Shown here: positions 21,101-33,129 of the stretch, in pieces | Position numbering within the stretch: position 1 is the stretch's first letter | How the letters are laid out: every line of letters begins with the position of its first letter | Assembly (NCBI RefSeq): GCF_001577835.2 | Contig: NC_029529.1 | Coordinates: 5,954,157-6,018,156 of the forward strand | DNA from: Coturnix japonica | Taxonomy: Eukaryota > Chordata > Aves > Galliformes > Phasianidae | Reading direction: 5' to 3' | Length of the DNA: 64,000 nucleotides | Translations under genes and position numbers: made by a program | The notes under the pieces: model-generated | Told to the model about the DNA's origin: nothing | The model's input: only the letters and a program-made list of their open reading frames with translations | Database searches by the model: none

Positions 21101-22598
21101 AGCTGTCGTATGTGTATTGCAGAAACTCAGTGTTCTGGATGTCAAAAATTTGCTGGGGACAAACCTCCAACAACTGAAGGAAGCTGAGAATGAGACTGCT
21201 GTGATGTGCTGGGTCAAGAAACAATTCCAACAAGAACTGGACCAAATCCTGGGAATCGGCCTGCAAGGGGGGATAGAGGAGCCCCCCACCACTATCCCCA
21301 CAACCACCCCTCCCCCATTCACTACTGCTACCATCCCTATAACCACCAGCAGCCCCAAGGCCCCCACCCCAAATGCTGCAAGCCCAACCTTCCCACACAC
21401 CACCCAGCCCAGCTCTGCTGTCACCACCATCACCTCCACCACAGCCTCTAGCTCCATCACCCCATGCTCCACCCACCAGCCCACCACCTCCAAGTCCCCT
21501 GCTTCCACCCTCCTCACCACCATCCTCACTGCTGTCAGCCCCAATGCCACCTCTCCCAGCCCTGCTCCATCCCCAGCTGTCACACACAGTGCCACCACCA
21601 CCAGCACTGATGTTCCCAATCCCACAGGCACCATCCACAGCACTGGGACCCCACTGGTGTCCCCAGCACCAGGAGGTACCACCGGCCCAGCTCCTGCCCC
21701 CTGTAACAACACCACCCCAAGCTCCCCCTGTACCCTTGTCCCAAAGCCCACCTCTGTGCCCGCTGCCACCACTACCACCACAGCCACAGAAATGAGCCCC
21801 CCCTCCCACAAGCCCACCATCCCACTTCCCAACACCACTGCCTCCACCCAAAGTACCAGCTCCTCAACGATCAAGACTACAACAATCATTTGCAAGACTG
21901 GCACCCCTCCAACATCCCTCAGCCCCTCTTCCACCACCTCGAGCACAGAGATCACCAAGAAAGCACCAGTAGATGCACCAGAGACACCAAAACCCCCACC
22001 TGGTGGATACATCAATCTGAAGCCTGAGCCTGGTAAGTTTTATGTGTTGGGAACTGGGAAAGGCTTAGGAGCAAACATGGGGTCAAAAGTCTTCACCAAT
22101 AAGCAGCAGCTGATCTGCCTTTTTCCTGGCCAGATTCAATACTGTTTTTCTCAAGGCAAGGACTTAAGAGTTCCATATTTCAGCTGCACATAGTGCTTTT
22201 GAATAGGCATTGCTGAGAAAGCCCTAGAGTCTGAAATCCTATATCCCATCAGAGCTATACCCATACCTTTACTGACTCAGGTTTACTTCTGCACTAGCAG
22301 AAACAAGAGCAGACTCAGTTCTCCTGACTGTGATACAAGGTGATTTTTGTAGGTGCAGATCAGTGCCTGAAGGTGCAGGGTCTGGCCAATGTCACACACA
22401 CAGACTGCCCCCCATCCCTCCAGGGTATCCAAACCCCAAAGCAACTCTCCTGCCCCAGCTGCACATGTGCTGTTTGTACAGATAACTCAATCCTTTCTCA
22501 TCTTTCTCCATCCAGGATCAGGATCCAGGGTGTCCTCATGCTTACTCCACATATTGACCATAGCCTTGGGAATATCACTGCTGCAAGGGCTACACTGA
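18155..22598 (+). CDS. MSLNL: Mesothelin-like protein with mucin-like stalk
   Basis: Eleven coding exons: 18155-18169, 18471-18520, 18915-19064, 19133-19223, 19318-19677, 19776-19931, 20113-20246, 20463-20593, 20744-20838, 21123-22032, 22516-22598, giving 724 residues. Residues 1-17 form a signal peptide (MQAASAALLLSAVLAA). Mesothelin-family sequence follows, including NAVLLGG and GGAPAEDLKDLAEIG. A furin-type site RLKR lies at residues 141-144. The mesothelin core ends with LQGGI at about 445. About 240 residues rich in Thr, Pro and Ser follow, then GGYINLKPEP. The last exon holds a GPI-anchor signal: small residues SGSRVSS then LLHILTIALGISLLQG. It is predicted to be a cell-surface glycoprotein. 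Position and orientation match human MSLNL. The symbol rests on synteny; the family assignment is firm. Confidence 0.85.
18255..18458 (+). mobile_element. CR1 LINE 3' tail in an MSLNL intron
   Basis: It includes the CR1 block GGTCACCATCCCTGGAGGTG and ends CCAACCTGAATGATTCTGTG, the typical terminus. It stops about 12 bases before the next MSLNL exon, so the CR1 tail supplies part of that exon's acceptor region. Confidence 0.75.
20865..20945 (+). mobile_element. Short CR1 tail
   Basis: GTTGGAACTAGGTGATCTTT followed by a pyrimidine block and CCATTC is the last 80 bases of a CR1 copy. It lies between the GGAPAEDL exon and the large stalk exon of the MSLNL-like gene. Confidence 0.65.
21282..21990 (+). 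repeat. MSLNL: Pro/Thr/Ser low-complexity coding tract
   Basis: The plus-strand coding frame is dominated by ACC, CCC, AGC and GCC codons and reads as a mucin-like domain with many potential O-glycosylation sites. The skewed composition (almost no G on the plus strand) opens long frames on the opposite strand as an artefact. Irregular ACCACC and CACCAC units suggest growth by local slippage. Confidence 0.8.
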
Positions 22599-23174
22599 CA
22601 CTGCACCTCCAGCACTGCACTGCCTGAATCCTTCCTCCCACATTCATCATCCTGCAAAACGATGCTGGCAAATTCTGGGCTGAAAAGCAGAAACTCAGGG
22701 AAGGAGAAGAGTTTGTCCTTTTGATTCCAGCAAGGAACACTCATTTTGAATCTGGAAAATGAAATGAGGACAGATGATTTGCCATCCCAAAGCAGCCCAG
22801 CAGGTACTTCACTAGCTATACACAGCTCTATACAATTCTCAGTTAATATTGGCTGATCCAGCACTACTTCAATGCTGACAGTGGGCACAGTTCTGCCAGC
22901 TTTATTTACACTGAGTGTTATTTTGCTTCTAAGCAGTCCTACAGTTAAAAAGCAGTGGGAAAACTCGGGGACTCAAAGTGCTGGCCACTGCAAGAGAGGT
23001 GGAACACGGCCCAGAAATGCAGCCTGAAAACTCAGCCAGAAATCCACTAAACTGCATTTAATTTGCTTCACAAACTTAACAGAATTGTCATCAACATTTG
23101 TTCAAACTACGCTAAGCCTAGTTAGGAAGACAAATGTAAGGTAGTTTATCTTGATTACTGTTGCAGTTATATAT

Positions 23175-23180
23175 AATAAA
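23175..23180 (+). terminator. MSLNL: Candidate poly(A) signal of the MSLNL-like gene
   Basis: An AATAAA lies in an AT-rich stretch about 580 bases past the stop codon. It is the first canonical hexamer found on this strand after the last exon. Confidence 0.4.
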
Positions 23181-23483
23181 ATAATCAACTATTTTTTTTT
23201 TGCTAATCAAGCATGTTCTTGGATATGTTTAAGTGCTTTGGAGTTTTTCTGATTAACAGATCCTGACAGATTCCCCTTCTTTTGCCCTGCCTTCCTTCCA
23301 TCTTCTTCTCACATAGGGGCTTTTTTATGGACAGAAATCCACAAGAAACAACAAAAAAATGTTGGAAATCCTATACAAAACTCTTATACTGTTCCCATGA
23401 GGAAGCTGAGAACAGCCTCAGCCCTTAGTTTGGAGTAGTCAACACCAAAGAAAACCAGCAGACATGTCTGAGTTTCTTGGCCA

Positions 23484-23489
23484 TTTAAT
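23484..23489 (-). terminator. MSLN: Candidate poly(A) signal of the MSLN gene
   Basis: TTTAAT on the plus strand reads ATTAAA on the minus strand, about 540 bases past the stop. This is a weaker variant, and other sites are possible. Confidence 0.3.
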
Positions 23490-24026
23490 TTGATCTAGTA
23501 CCCACAGCCACTGCAGTGCAGGCAGCGTGAATGAAGACAACAGCAGTTCCCATTTTGCTTCTGGCATTTTTACTTAGCTCCACAATTTCTTTAGAACCAG
23601 CTGGAAAGCTTTACTCCCACTCAGAGGTCCTGGCAGTGCCGAGAGATCAGGTTCTGAGAAATGCAATCAGTAACATGCAGAACAGCAGATTTGCTCACCC
23701 CTAAACCCACCACGGCTGCACAGTAAAATATTGAGAGCGGCTGCATTGCAGTAAAAGGGATGCGTGCTACATTGACTTGGTTTGTACAAAAGGCTAAAAG
23801 AGATCCTGCTCTGAATTGTCCGAAAGCTTCAGTTCCAATAGAATAGAAACTAATCTTTTTTTCTATTGATTTGAAAGAGCAAAGTATCCAGCAATGAGCA
23901 CAGAGCCACACAGCGGCTGCCTGCTCACACTGAGCACCCCTCACCCCCTGGTCCAGCTGTCCCCAGCAGGCTCTGAGCAGGTCACACACTGGTCCACCTC
24001 ATTGTGCTGTATCCAAGGGAAGATTT

Positions 24027-27000
24027 TCAAGACCAGATCGACATCATCAGGAAACTGAGAAGCAGAGCAGGCAGAAGGTGGAGCATCATGGCCACGGTAC
24101 CAAGAGGGGCTGAGGATGGTGCTAGAGGAAAAAGAGAGCATTAGTGAAAAGAAACCAACAATTGAGCCATTCCTCTGAGGGGAAAAGATCCTTTTTCTGC
24201 CCCATCCAGGGAAGATCTCTGGCATTTTGACTAGGGCTCTCTAACCAATACCCAGCCAACCCTAATCAAATCAAGTCAAAGACCAAATCCAACACACAGT
24301 AGAGCAGTGCGCCGTGGAAGTGCTCATTCAGTAGAGCTGCTCAGCTAACACGGATCCTTTCAGTGAGAATACAGGACTGTTCCTCATCTTGGACTTAAAA
24401 ATTGCTGTAAGGCATAAGGTTCCTCTGCAGAATTGGATTTGCTGCCCCTCCATGCTGGTAGGTGAATGGTACAGGTGAGCACTACCCAATGCATTCTAGG
24501 GGGCTGGGTGGATAGGAAGTGGCAAACGCCAGTGAAAAAGACCTGCAATAGCCCAGACCAACAGTCTCTCCTCTCTCAGACACATGAGCAGGTAGCAGAA
24601 CTTTCTAAGGCCTTGGCACAAACATGGCTGAGAGCTTGGTGTGCTCAGTTCTCTTTTACAGGCAACCTAAAGCACCTCACTTCCACAAGGCATTTATTCT
24701 CCTTACTGTAACCCAAAACTAAATACTTAAAGCACAACAGTCAGAAGCCCTAACACACTACATACGCTGAAACTTAGGCGGGACGACGTTCATATAGCCT
24801 TCTTGTGTTCCTCCTGTGAGTCCAACACCCAGTTTATCCAGTTCTGTTTGCTTTTGTCTTTGGGCCCATTCCTGGATGGGAGACCTGTTCCGCCAATTTG
24901 ACAGACCAGGTAGATTTATTCCCAGCAAGTCCTTCACCTCAGTAGGTGTCAGGCTCTAGGAGAAATCAAACAAGACTCACAGATGTAAATGCAGGAATGA
25001 CAATACCACCCCAGTCAAGGATCTGATTTAAAACAACAGACAACATGACCAGAAACAACCACCTCGTGTGACACAAACACAAGGACGTGATCGATGTCAA
25101 CACTCAGCTTACCATCAAAGCATCTCTCCTCAAATTCACCAGTGTATCAACATTCATGTTCACATTGTCCTTGCTCAGAGATTTGATATCCACACCAGGA
25201 GCACCTCCTGTGACCATAAAGAGGAAGTTTTACTCAATGCATGCAGATCAGCCCTCACACAAATGATATAGTTCCTTTAGCTGCAAGGTTTAATGATGTT
25301 GGCCATCAAACCAATCTGCATCAATGGCCAGATGGAGTGGGTAAGAAGGGGTTCCCTGTGGCTGTGAATAAATTCATGGGTTAACAGGGAAAATCTATTT
25401 TGTGACATGGGGAATGGCTGTGAGATAAGCACTAAGCATCGGCAGCTGGATTTCTAAGGCACTCAGCAGATCTTATCCACCCCAGAAACCCTGAGTCTGA
25501 ATATTCCTGTGATAGCTGGACAGTCAATTAGGGGACTTTTAAGTCAGGTAAAGATTCTTCCAAGAATATTTTATGCCATCTACAAGTTGGAAAAAGATGT
25601 TAACCTTCCAGAACTTCTAACAGCTTAGCTTTGAAGATTCCCAGATCTTAAGATAGTATTTGTTCCTCTTTCCCTGTGACATACTGTTATTTTACATACC
25701 CAGGTAAGGCTCAATAAGCGTATAGTAGGAACGTAAATAGTGCTGGTCTGAGAAAGCACGTTTTGCTTTAACATACAGGATGTTTTTTGTAAGCTGTGAA
25801 CAGGCTGAAGGATCCAGGGATGCCAGCCTGCAATAAAAAAAAACAAAACCAAAAAGATGATGATGATGATTTAGGAAGATAAAAGTTCTTATTATTAAAG
25901 CTGAGAGCATTGCAATGTTTGACTCACTTCAGGCTGTTGGGGTCTATCATATTCAGCAAAGTCTCATTCAGAACGCACAAGTACTTCTTATTAATTGCAT
26001 CCAGTGCCGTGGCATTCAAGGGATTTCCCAAGGCAACATATCGACTGATCACAGAAGCAGCCTAGAAACACAGTTTGTTTCAAAAGTTAGTTTCATTCAT
26101 GATTTCATCTTTAAAAGAAAAACAAATGTGATACTTACAAAAATAAAACTGAATTGTTTTAAATCTACTTGTTTGCACCTCAAGGATGGGCCAATTATCT
26201 TAAGAAGCCACTAAGCTGGTCCTAAAGCAGCAGCTCTCAAACCAGGAAGCAAATCTGGGCAGGAAAGCAAACTCAAATCCCCACCTGTTCATCTTGGAGG
26301 TCAAGCTCTAGCAAGGCAGCCAGCATGTCAGCTGAAGTTATCTTCCATTTGCTAATATCCTCCGCGGTGATTAAAGAAGCAAGGAGGCCCAGTCTGGGGA
26401 GCAGACTGTCAGGATATCCATCAGGATATGTCTGTGGAAAGACAGTTGGTATTGCTATGAACACCTGTTATCATGCCTGTGTTCTCTGCAAGATTAATGT
26501 GGAAAAGCCTTAAAGGTCTCTGCAAGGAATGAAAACAAAAGCCAGTGAGATTAAATGAGTGTATCTGTCATTTTTCTGCATGAAAGCTGAGGGAAGGAGG
26601 CTCCAGTGTGGGAAGAAAACCTACAGCAGTGTGAATTGATTCAGTGAGGATCTGGAGCAGCAGAATGATTGAGCATGCACAGTCTGCAGGTCAAGGCAAG
26701 TGATTATTCCCCTCCATTTGGCTCCTGCAAGATCTCATCTACAAACAGCGTTGGGTTCCCTGATGAAATACTTTGCCAAAGTCTAACAAACACCAGGAAG
26801 TCTAGCAGCAGTCCATGCTGGTTGAAAGGCTGGAGGCACAACATAGGAAGTGAGGTAGAGGGGCTGAAGGAATTGGGTTTTTCAGTCTGACCAAAAGAAG
26901 GCTAGAAGAGGATTTTATTACCGTCTTTACCTTCTGGAAGACTAAGGGAGGATGGAGGCACACTCTTCTCAGAGATGCACAGCGAAAGGATAAAGGCCAA

Positions 27001-30000
27001 GATGCAAAGAAAATTCTGATCAGGTATTAAAATACATTTTCACAGTAAAAATGGTCAAACATCAGAAGAGGAACAGAGAGGTGGTGGAGTTTCAGTCCTT
27101 GGAGACACTGAAACTCAACTGAACAAGTCCCTGAGTAATCTCATCAGTAGATAATTTGGCATTCATCAGCCTGACATTACCTCATCCAGCTTCTCCTTCA
27201 GCACAGCCAATTGCTCATTACTGAAGGGATAGGTCAGGATATGAGGGAAGTCATTCTTCAGAGAGACGTTCTTCAGGCAAGCACGCAGCTCCTCAGGTGT
27301 ATAATAAATAGGCATCAGATCATCATTAAGAACTTCCTCCGTTATCCTCAGGTCATCTGGGCAACCTGCTGAAGGAAGGATTAAATACACTAACACTATT
27401 GCCTAGAGTTAAATGCTTTTCCTTCAATCTCTGAGCGCTCCATCTCTGGAGACAGACGAGTATTCAGTCATTGTTCCACCCTCCTCCTGGACATCCCATC
27501 ACCAAGTGTTTCACAGCTTAATTTAGACATATTCAAGGAAGCTCACAAGAACTAAGATCAATCCCAATACAAAAGGAATGTTGCCATTATGGACCAGAGA
27601 AAGCTCCCATACCAACATCACGCTTCTGCCTAGAAGGCAAGAGTTCTTCAACAATGGTGGCCAGCTGTGCTCTAGAGAGACGTGAATCACGTGCAAAGTT
27701 CTTCAGCCAAAGAGTCAGAACGTTCTGCAAAGAAAATAAATACTCCATCAGGGAGATTCTGCAGCATTAGGCAGATCATCAACATATTAGGTTGCAACTC
27801 ACACAGAAACTTCAGCACTGAAATACTATGGGCAGAAGACTTCTGCTATAAGCCTGGAGACCTCTCCTTGGTCAGACAAAGGCAGATTTCTAACTGCCTA
27901 AACTTGAGTAACCCACCTTAGGGACCTTCTGCCAGATGCTGTGATCCAATACAGGAATCAACCCAGTGAGCTCATTCAAGGTAGACGCTGACCAGACTTG
28001 AGGAGTCCTGCAGACAGAAATTGACAGGGATCAGTTTCCAAAAAGATAGGAAAACAACATAAAAGATGGCAGCATTATGTCTATTATGTCCATGTAGCAC
28101 AGCACGTTAAGAAAACTTCTCAATGTCTTTCTGTCACAGAAGACTTTATGCCAGTGGATCAGAAGCAACTGTTAGTAACACAAATCAAGGCAGCTATATG
28201 GGAAAATGGCATTTAACAATTTTCTAAGTGTGAAATAAACAGTTGCCAATTCAGTGCCTTGGAGCATTTGACACAAGGAAGTAAAACATTTTGCCCTTCT
28301 GGACAATGTCTCTTAGGTATAGGCAGGGATTTATCAAGCATCTGAAAGTCAGAGAGGTGGAAGCAGAAAGTTCTCTGGAAGCCAGAATCTGATGAGCCCT
28401 TTTGCATTCATCAGAAACATCTCAGAGAAGTTTGGATACTGAAAAACAGACCAGAGAAAAGGCTTCTGTAACTACAGCACGAGAGACAGAAATGACTGTG
28501 TATTTTTCAGTAGAATTCCAGCCAAACTTATGAGCTGAAAGACATTCAAATGAAACAACTTGAAATTCAAAAGCAGTGAATTATTCAAGTGTATGATCAG
28601 GCTGGTCAGCTGCAGTTCACTCAGGTCTCAACAGGGCAAGGGTTTTTTTAGGTCAGAGTTTTCCCCTGAGCATCAGCAAAAATCCATACCCAAATGTAGT
28701 GTTGCCGCTGCTGATCACGCTCCTAATAGCCTCTTCTTGGTCAGGCAGGAATGATTCACACTGGCTTAATTCCTTCAACAAAGTCCCAGCAGAACTTCTA
28801 ATGTATTCTTCACCCAGGTCACAGACCAGACGACCCAGAATCTTTGCATTTTCCTTGTTTACTTGTGTGCCTGGGATTTTCTGAAGTAACACAAGACAGA
28901 GAGATTAAGTAGAACTGGATACCACTGCACAAGAGCATTTTTCCTCCTTCTGACAGCTGAATCCCCAATCTCTCCCCAGCCTTGAGCAGAGTTGTCCCCT
29001 GCCCACATACCAAGCATGTTAAGGCTTCCAGCAGCAGTTGTTGGCGCTCTGATGACTCTCTTTGCAGAAGATCAAGATTTGCTTTCCCAACATTAGCAAA
29101 GTACTGCTTACAGCTTCCTGTTGCTGCATAGTCTGAAGGACTAGGAAGACAAATACTCTGTGAGTTCTGCTGAATGATACCAAACAGACAGTCAGGTTCA
29201 AGGCTCAACATATATTCTGTAGCAGCTTCATACTGTTTTACTAATACAAGAGCTAGTTAAATCTGAAAGGTATCAAAAGCTTTCTGCAATCTTTATTTTC
29301 CTGTAAGAATGCCTGATCAAATCAGAAATATATATCAACCATTAACTAGTCCTTACTAGCTGGCTTATAAAATAACGTCTCTTCTCATTAAGGACTAAAG
29401 CAACAACATGAAAAATGATGGCACGTTTACCTTAAAAATAGCAGCAGGTCTTTAGGATAACTGTCCAAGTCCTTGGGAATCCCACGCAGCGTCACCATCT
29501 TCACTAAGCAACTCAGCTGAAAGCGCACCAGAGTTCATAGCAGAAAAGGAAAACAGCATAATAATATAGGGGGGAAAAATAATGAAGATTTTACTGTGCT
29601 CCAAAGAAGGAAAGAAAGAGATAAATCAGACCTGAGAATCCTAACCAAAGGGGTTTTGACTTTGGAAAAATCCAAACCTGTGCACCTGAGACCAGGACCA
29701 GTTGCATTTGTTCCAGTCCCTTCAGCTGAAAACCTTTTGTTCTTGCTAAACAATCCTGACTAGTATCTCCACTGCAATACGAAAGGGCATTTTGGAATAC
29801 GGGAACTGACCTGGTCTGCTCCTAACTTGACATTCTTCCTCTTCATGACTTTGGCCAGCTCCTGAGCTTTCTCTGGTTCCATTTCATTGGCAACTGCACA
29901 TGTGAAGCCTCGAAGGACTGACTGGGAAAGCCTGAAGGTTTACAAAAAGCAAATCAGAGGGGGCACAAAGGATTTCAGTGATGATCATCAGTGATGATCC

Positions 30001-32956
30001 CCTGTGTATGAGCATAAACCTCCCCACAGCTTAAGGCTCTCCAAACTTCATCCAGACAACATCATTAGTCTTGACTTTAGTGGGAGATCAAGAAGCCATC
30101 ACTGCTTACATAAACATAATCTAGAGATTGTGCTGGAAGTAGAACTGCAGGGCCAAATTCTCCACCCCAAGCGATACTGCTGCACTGAAGCACAAGATCA
30201 GATGTGCTTTCTGCATATGTCACATATCAAAACTGAAACAGAGCCATACAGATCCTCATCACAGCAGACAGTCTCATGACCTGGGAAAAACTGATGCTGT
30301 GAAAGCAGCATGACACATCAGATCTATTGCTCTTCCAGATATGTGTCAAGGCTTTCATCATTTTTCATCTTGGATACAAGAACTGACAAAAAGACATGTC
30401 AGTCCCACTAAATGTAATTCTTGGAATAGCACTACATAAGACTGACACGTTGTCTGATTAGAAATGCTTTGCCAAGAAGCAAGGTTCCCAACTGCAGTCT
30501 GAGCCAGCAGCATTGTTTTAGAAAGCAAGTCTGGCTCATAGGTGCATCTCACAGCTGACACTGTGGTAGACCTTGGCTCTACACGCTTGTTGTCTGCATG
30601 GTATTTTCCTGTCTTTTGTTATAGATTTAAAAAGATGGATCAGTCATATATGACAAAAGAAACAGAGAGAAAACAAGCCAAGCAAACATGGAAAATGGAA
30701 GGAGAGCAGACAAACGCTACCTGAAAAACATGGCAGCCTGTAGAGCAAAGGCAGACTGTCAGGAGTTTACTGTGCTCTTCCACAACACTCACATCTATTT
30801 GCAGGTAGATTTTCAGAGTGGACTCATAGCTCTGCAGTGTCCAAGAGTGACAGTGAGGGCTGAAAGCCTACAAATATTACCTGTTCTCGGGTCCACATTT
30901 TACTGTTGAGATCCTCAATGTTGAGCTTCTCGTCCTCAAAAATAAGCAATGATTTTGGAATGTAAGTGGCCAGAGCAGCAGGGGTAAGTTTAACCAGGTC
31001 AGCTGGATTGCCTACACTGGAGGAAATCTGAAAGAAACCACAACAAAATTAAATGCCTACTTGTAAAAAATCTAATGTTACAAATGATTTCCCATTTGAC
31101 ATATACATCAAACACATTCTTATTTCAAACAATGGCAATAATATTTTCTTGGAAGCTTCGTATCAAGTCAGTGGTGACCAGAAAACTGTCTCTTCTGCCC
31201 CAGGCCCTAAGAGGCTCATCAGAGCACACTGGTTGGCAGCCAAGGACATCCACACTGGCACAGTGACAGGGATTGGGGATACCTGTCCTGTCTCATGCTC
31301 TGGTTAGCAATGACAAACAGCCCAGAGGGAATCTTGTCCTTGTGTGCAGGTATGTGTCAGTGCCTGCCCCCAGGTAACCAGCGTTCTTGGTTGTGAGTCA
31401 CTGGAGCTTTGCTAATGTATGACATCCATAGAGAGAAAAACTATTTCACCTTTTCCACAAGTATCCTTTTTAGAGGAGAGGGCAGGGCCTCTATTTGCTG
31501 AACAAACTCAGGCAACTTAATGGCTTCCAAGATCTCTTCTGGAGGCAGGCTTCGAAGCGTGCTGCTCCTGAGGCCAGACACCAAGCTCCCTAGCTTTGCC
31601 AGGCTCTGTCCAGAAGAAATCTGAAAGGTAATATGTGCAGGCATGAGTATGTGAAAGGCAAAACAGCATTCGTTTGTGACTAGCTATGCCAGGTCTAAGG
31701 TGCATTGGTGGATTTCATCTTTCATACCTGATAGCCGGAGCTGAGCAGTTTGTTGATAATAGCACTGGACTGGTCAGCATTCCAGCCACGAACTTTACCC
31801 AGGGTAGGAATGGATGCTCGAAGGTCTTCTCCACTGATCTTATTTTCAATGTCAGATACAGACAGCCCGACAGCAATCCGGCCCAACACTCTCAGCATTG
31901 GAGGAGTGAAATGGTCAACATTCCTCACCAAAGAAGATACAACCTGTAAAGATCCCACACATTCAGAAAAAGAAAGTCAGAAGAGTAATGATATGTGCCT
32001 ACTGGGTTCTACAGCCTTCGGGTGCCTTAAATGGCTGGATTTTCTCCCTCAAATTTGTGTGATTAAGCCTGTTTGTGGACTTTTTCCAATGAGACTTTGC
32101 CTATCAGAAAGCATGAGCCAGACAACACAAAATAAACCACAGCAAGATTCGTTCTAGGGCTGCACAAAAAAGGAGGCATGAGAACTGAACCCTCAGTCAT
32201 CACAAACTTGAATGAAAACTGAGTCACAGGGCTGGGCAGATTACCTGCAGTTCCTCTGTTGTCAGGGAGGAGGCAGCTCCTTTTCCTTTTATTCTTCCAA
32301 GCGTTGTGTTCAAGGTGCAGCTCTTACTGATCCTCTGGTCCAAGCTCAAAGTATCATCCCTGCTCAGGTTACTCACTGTAGAGGGGCTCAGGTAGCAAAT
32401 AAATCTGTCTGGGAGGCTGCAAGTGGGACACCAGGAGGAGAAGCTGACAATCTGATAGGCAGTGATTCTGATCTTCCCTCTTTTTCAAAGGATGCTCACA
32501 GCTCACACAGCCCAAATAACAAATGCAGAAGGGCAAACAAACAACTCAAATGATGAGAATTATCTGCTGGCACAGGAAGAATGTACTTATAAACTGCTTA
32601 CCCTTAGGTGGAAATCAAATGAATGCAAGGCTTGAAGCACTGTATGCATTTCAGGCCCCCATCACCAGCTAAGCCAGGCTCAGCACCAACACAAGGATCC
32701 CTGGAGCAGTAAATCCTGCCCATGTCAGGCTGGCTGGCTGACACACCAGGGATTTACCCCTTTCTTTGCACAGCACAGAGTCCCATTTTCCCTTCACTAT
32801 TCAGCAGAGCAAAACCAGGGCCCTCCCTGCCCACAGGCATCCCCAGACCTCTGCAGGGAGAGAGGTGCTACCTCTGGTTTCAGAGGCTGCCCACCACCCA
32901 AAGCAACGTCCCCAACAGAACAGCAGCACTTCCAAGGGAAACGTCACCAAAATCAT
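24027..32956 (-). CDS. MSLN: Mesothelin, long form
   Basis: Nineteen coding exons in transcript order: 32872-32956, 32245-32375, 31728-31943, 31450-31620, 30881-31027, 30721-30737, 29811-29931, 29431-29516, 29011-29140, 28690-28880, 27917-28007, 27613-27724, 27181-27365, 26285-26431, 25928-26061, 25700-25827, 25113-25207, 24766-24955, 24027-24121. They give 823 residues, about 200 more than human mesothelin. The excess lies at the N-terminus in exons 2-5. From about residue 257 it aligns along its length with human mesothelin (for example KDLLLFL, KANLDLLQ, VCDLGEEY, KWKITSADMLAALLE). A furin-type site RQKR at 494-497 sits where the human precursor is cut. The C-terminus is a GPI signal (APLGTVAMMLHLLPALLLSF). 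Exon 6 is only 17 bases. The first exon (MILVTFPLEVLLFCW) is chosen on phase and hydrophobicity and is the least certain part. Confidence 0.88.
25855..25874 (+). repeat. Short GAT microsatellite
   Basis: Five consecutive GAT units lie in an MSLN intron, next to an A-rich run. Confidence 0.7.
26800..27170 (+). mobile_element. Diverged CR1 LINE fragment in an MSLN intron
   Basis: The order of blocks follows CR1: GGGGCTGAAGGAATTGGGTT, then an AAGGCTAGAAGAGG stretch, then GAGGTGGTGGAGTTTCAGTC and the final GTCCCTGAGTAATCTCATCA. It is more diverged than the copies near CHTF18, and the edges are approximate. Confidence 0.65.
30721..30737 (-). other. MSLN: 17-nt coding microexon of MSLN
   Basis: GCTGCCATGTTTTTCAG on the minus strand is bracketed by an acceptor (CTTTGCTCTACAG) and a donor (GTAGCG). 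It enters in phase 0 and leaves in phase 2. That joins the exon ending at 30881 to the one starting at 29931, which cannot be joined directly without meeting a stop. It encodes AAMFF plus part of an Arg codon. Confidence 0.7.
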
Positions 32957-33100
32957 TTGCTGATGGTTCACGTACCTTCTCACTGAAGCACACACAGCAG
33001 TTTCTGTTTTCCCAAAAAAGAGAGAGAAAAGAAGTGTGACAGGAATACGTATAAAGAATCACCTTTGAATCTTAGGGAAATTACTGGGTAGGAGACTCAC

Positions 33101-33122
33101 CATTGAGAGCGGGGCTGGAGCA
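33101..33122 (-). other. MSLN: Possible noncoding 5' exon of MSLN
   Basis: Twenty-two bases lie between a good acceptor (CCTTGCTCAG) and a good donor (GTGAGT). A further acceptor with a long pyrimidine tract near 33004 would start the first coding exon. This is a splice-site pattern only. Confidence 0.3.
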
Positions 33123-33129
33123 CTGAGCA

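Larger units (their letters stand above)
22599..24026. other. Intergenic between the two tail-to-tail mesothelin genes
   Basis: About 1.4 kb holds the 3' UTRs of both genes. Candidate poly(A) signals are AATAAA at 23175-23180 for the plus-strand gene and ATTAAA (plus-strand TTTAAT) at 23484-23489 for the minus-strand gene. Nothing else is recognised. Confidence 0.5.

Noticed and set aside
20984-22015. 343-codon minus-strand open frame rich in Val and Gly, with a 264-codon companion frame
   Set aside because: It is the antisense of the Pro/Thr/Ser stalk exon of the MSLNL-like gene. The strand-skewed composition removes stop codons on the other strand, and there is no domain or splice context.
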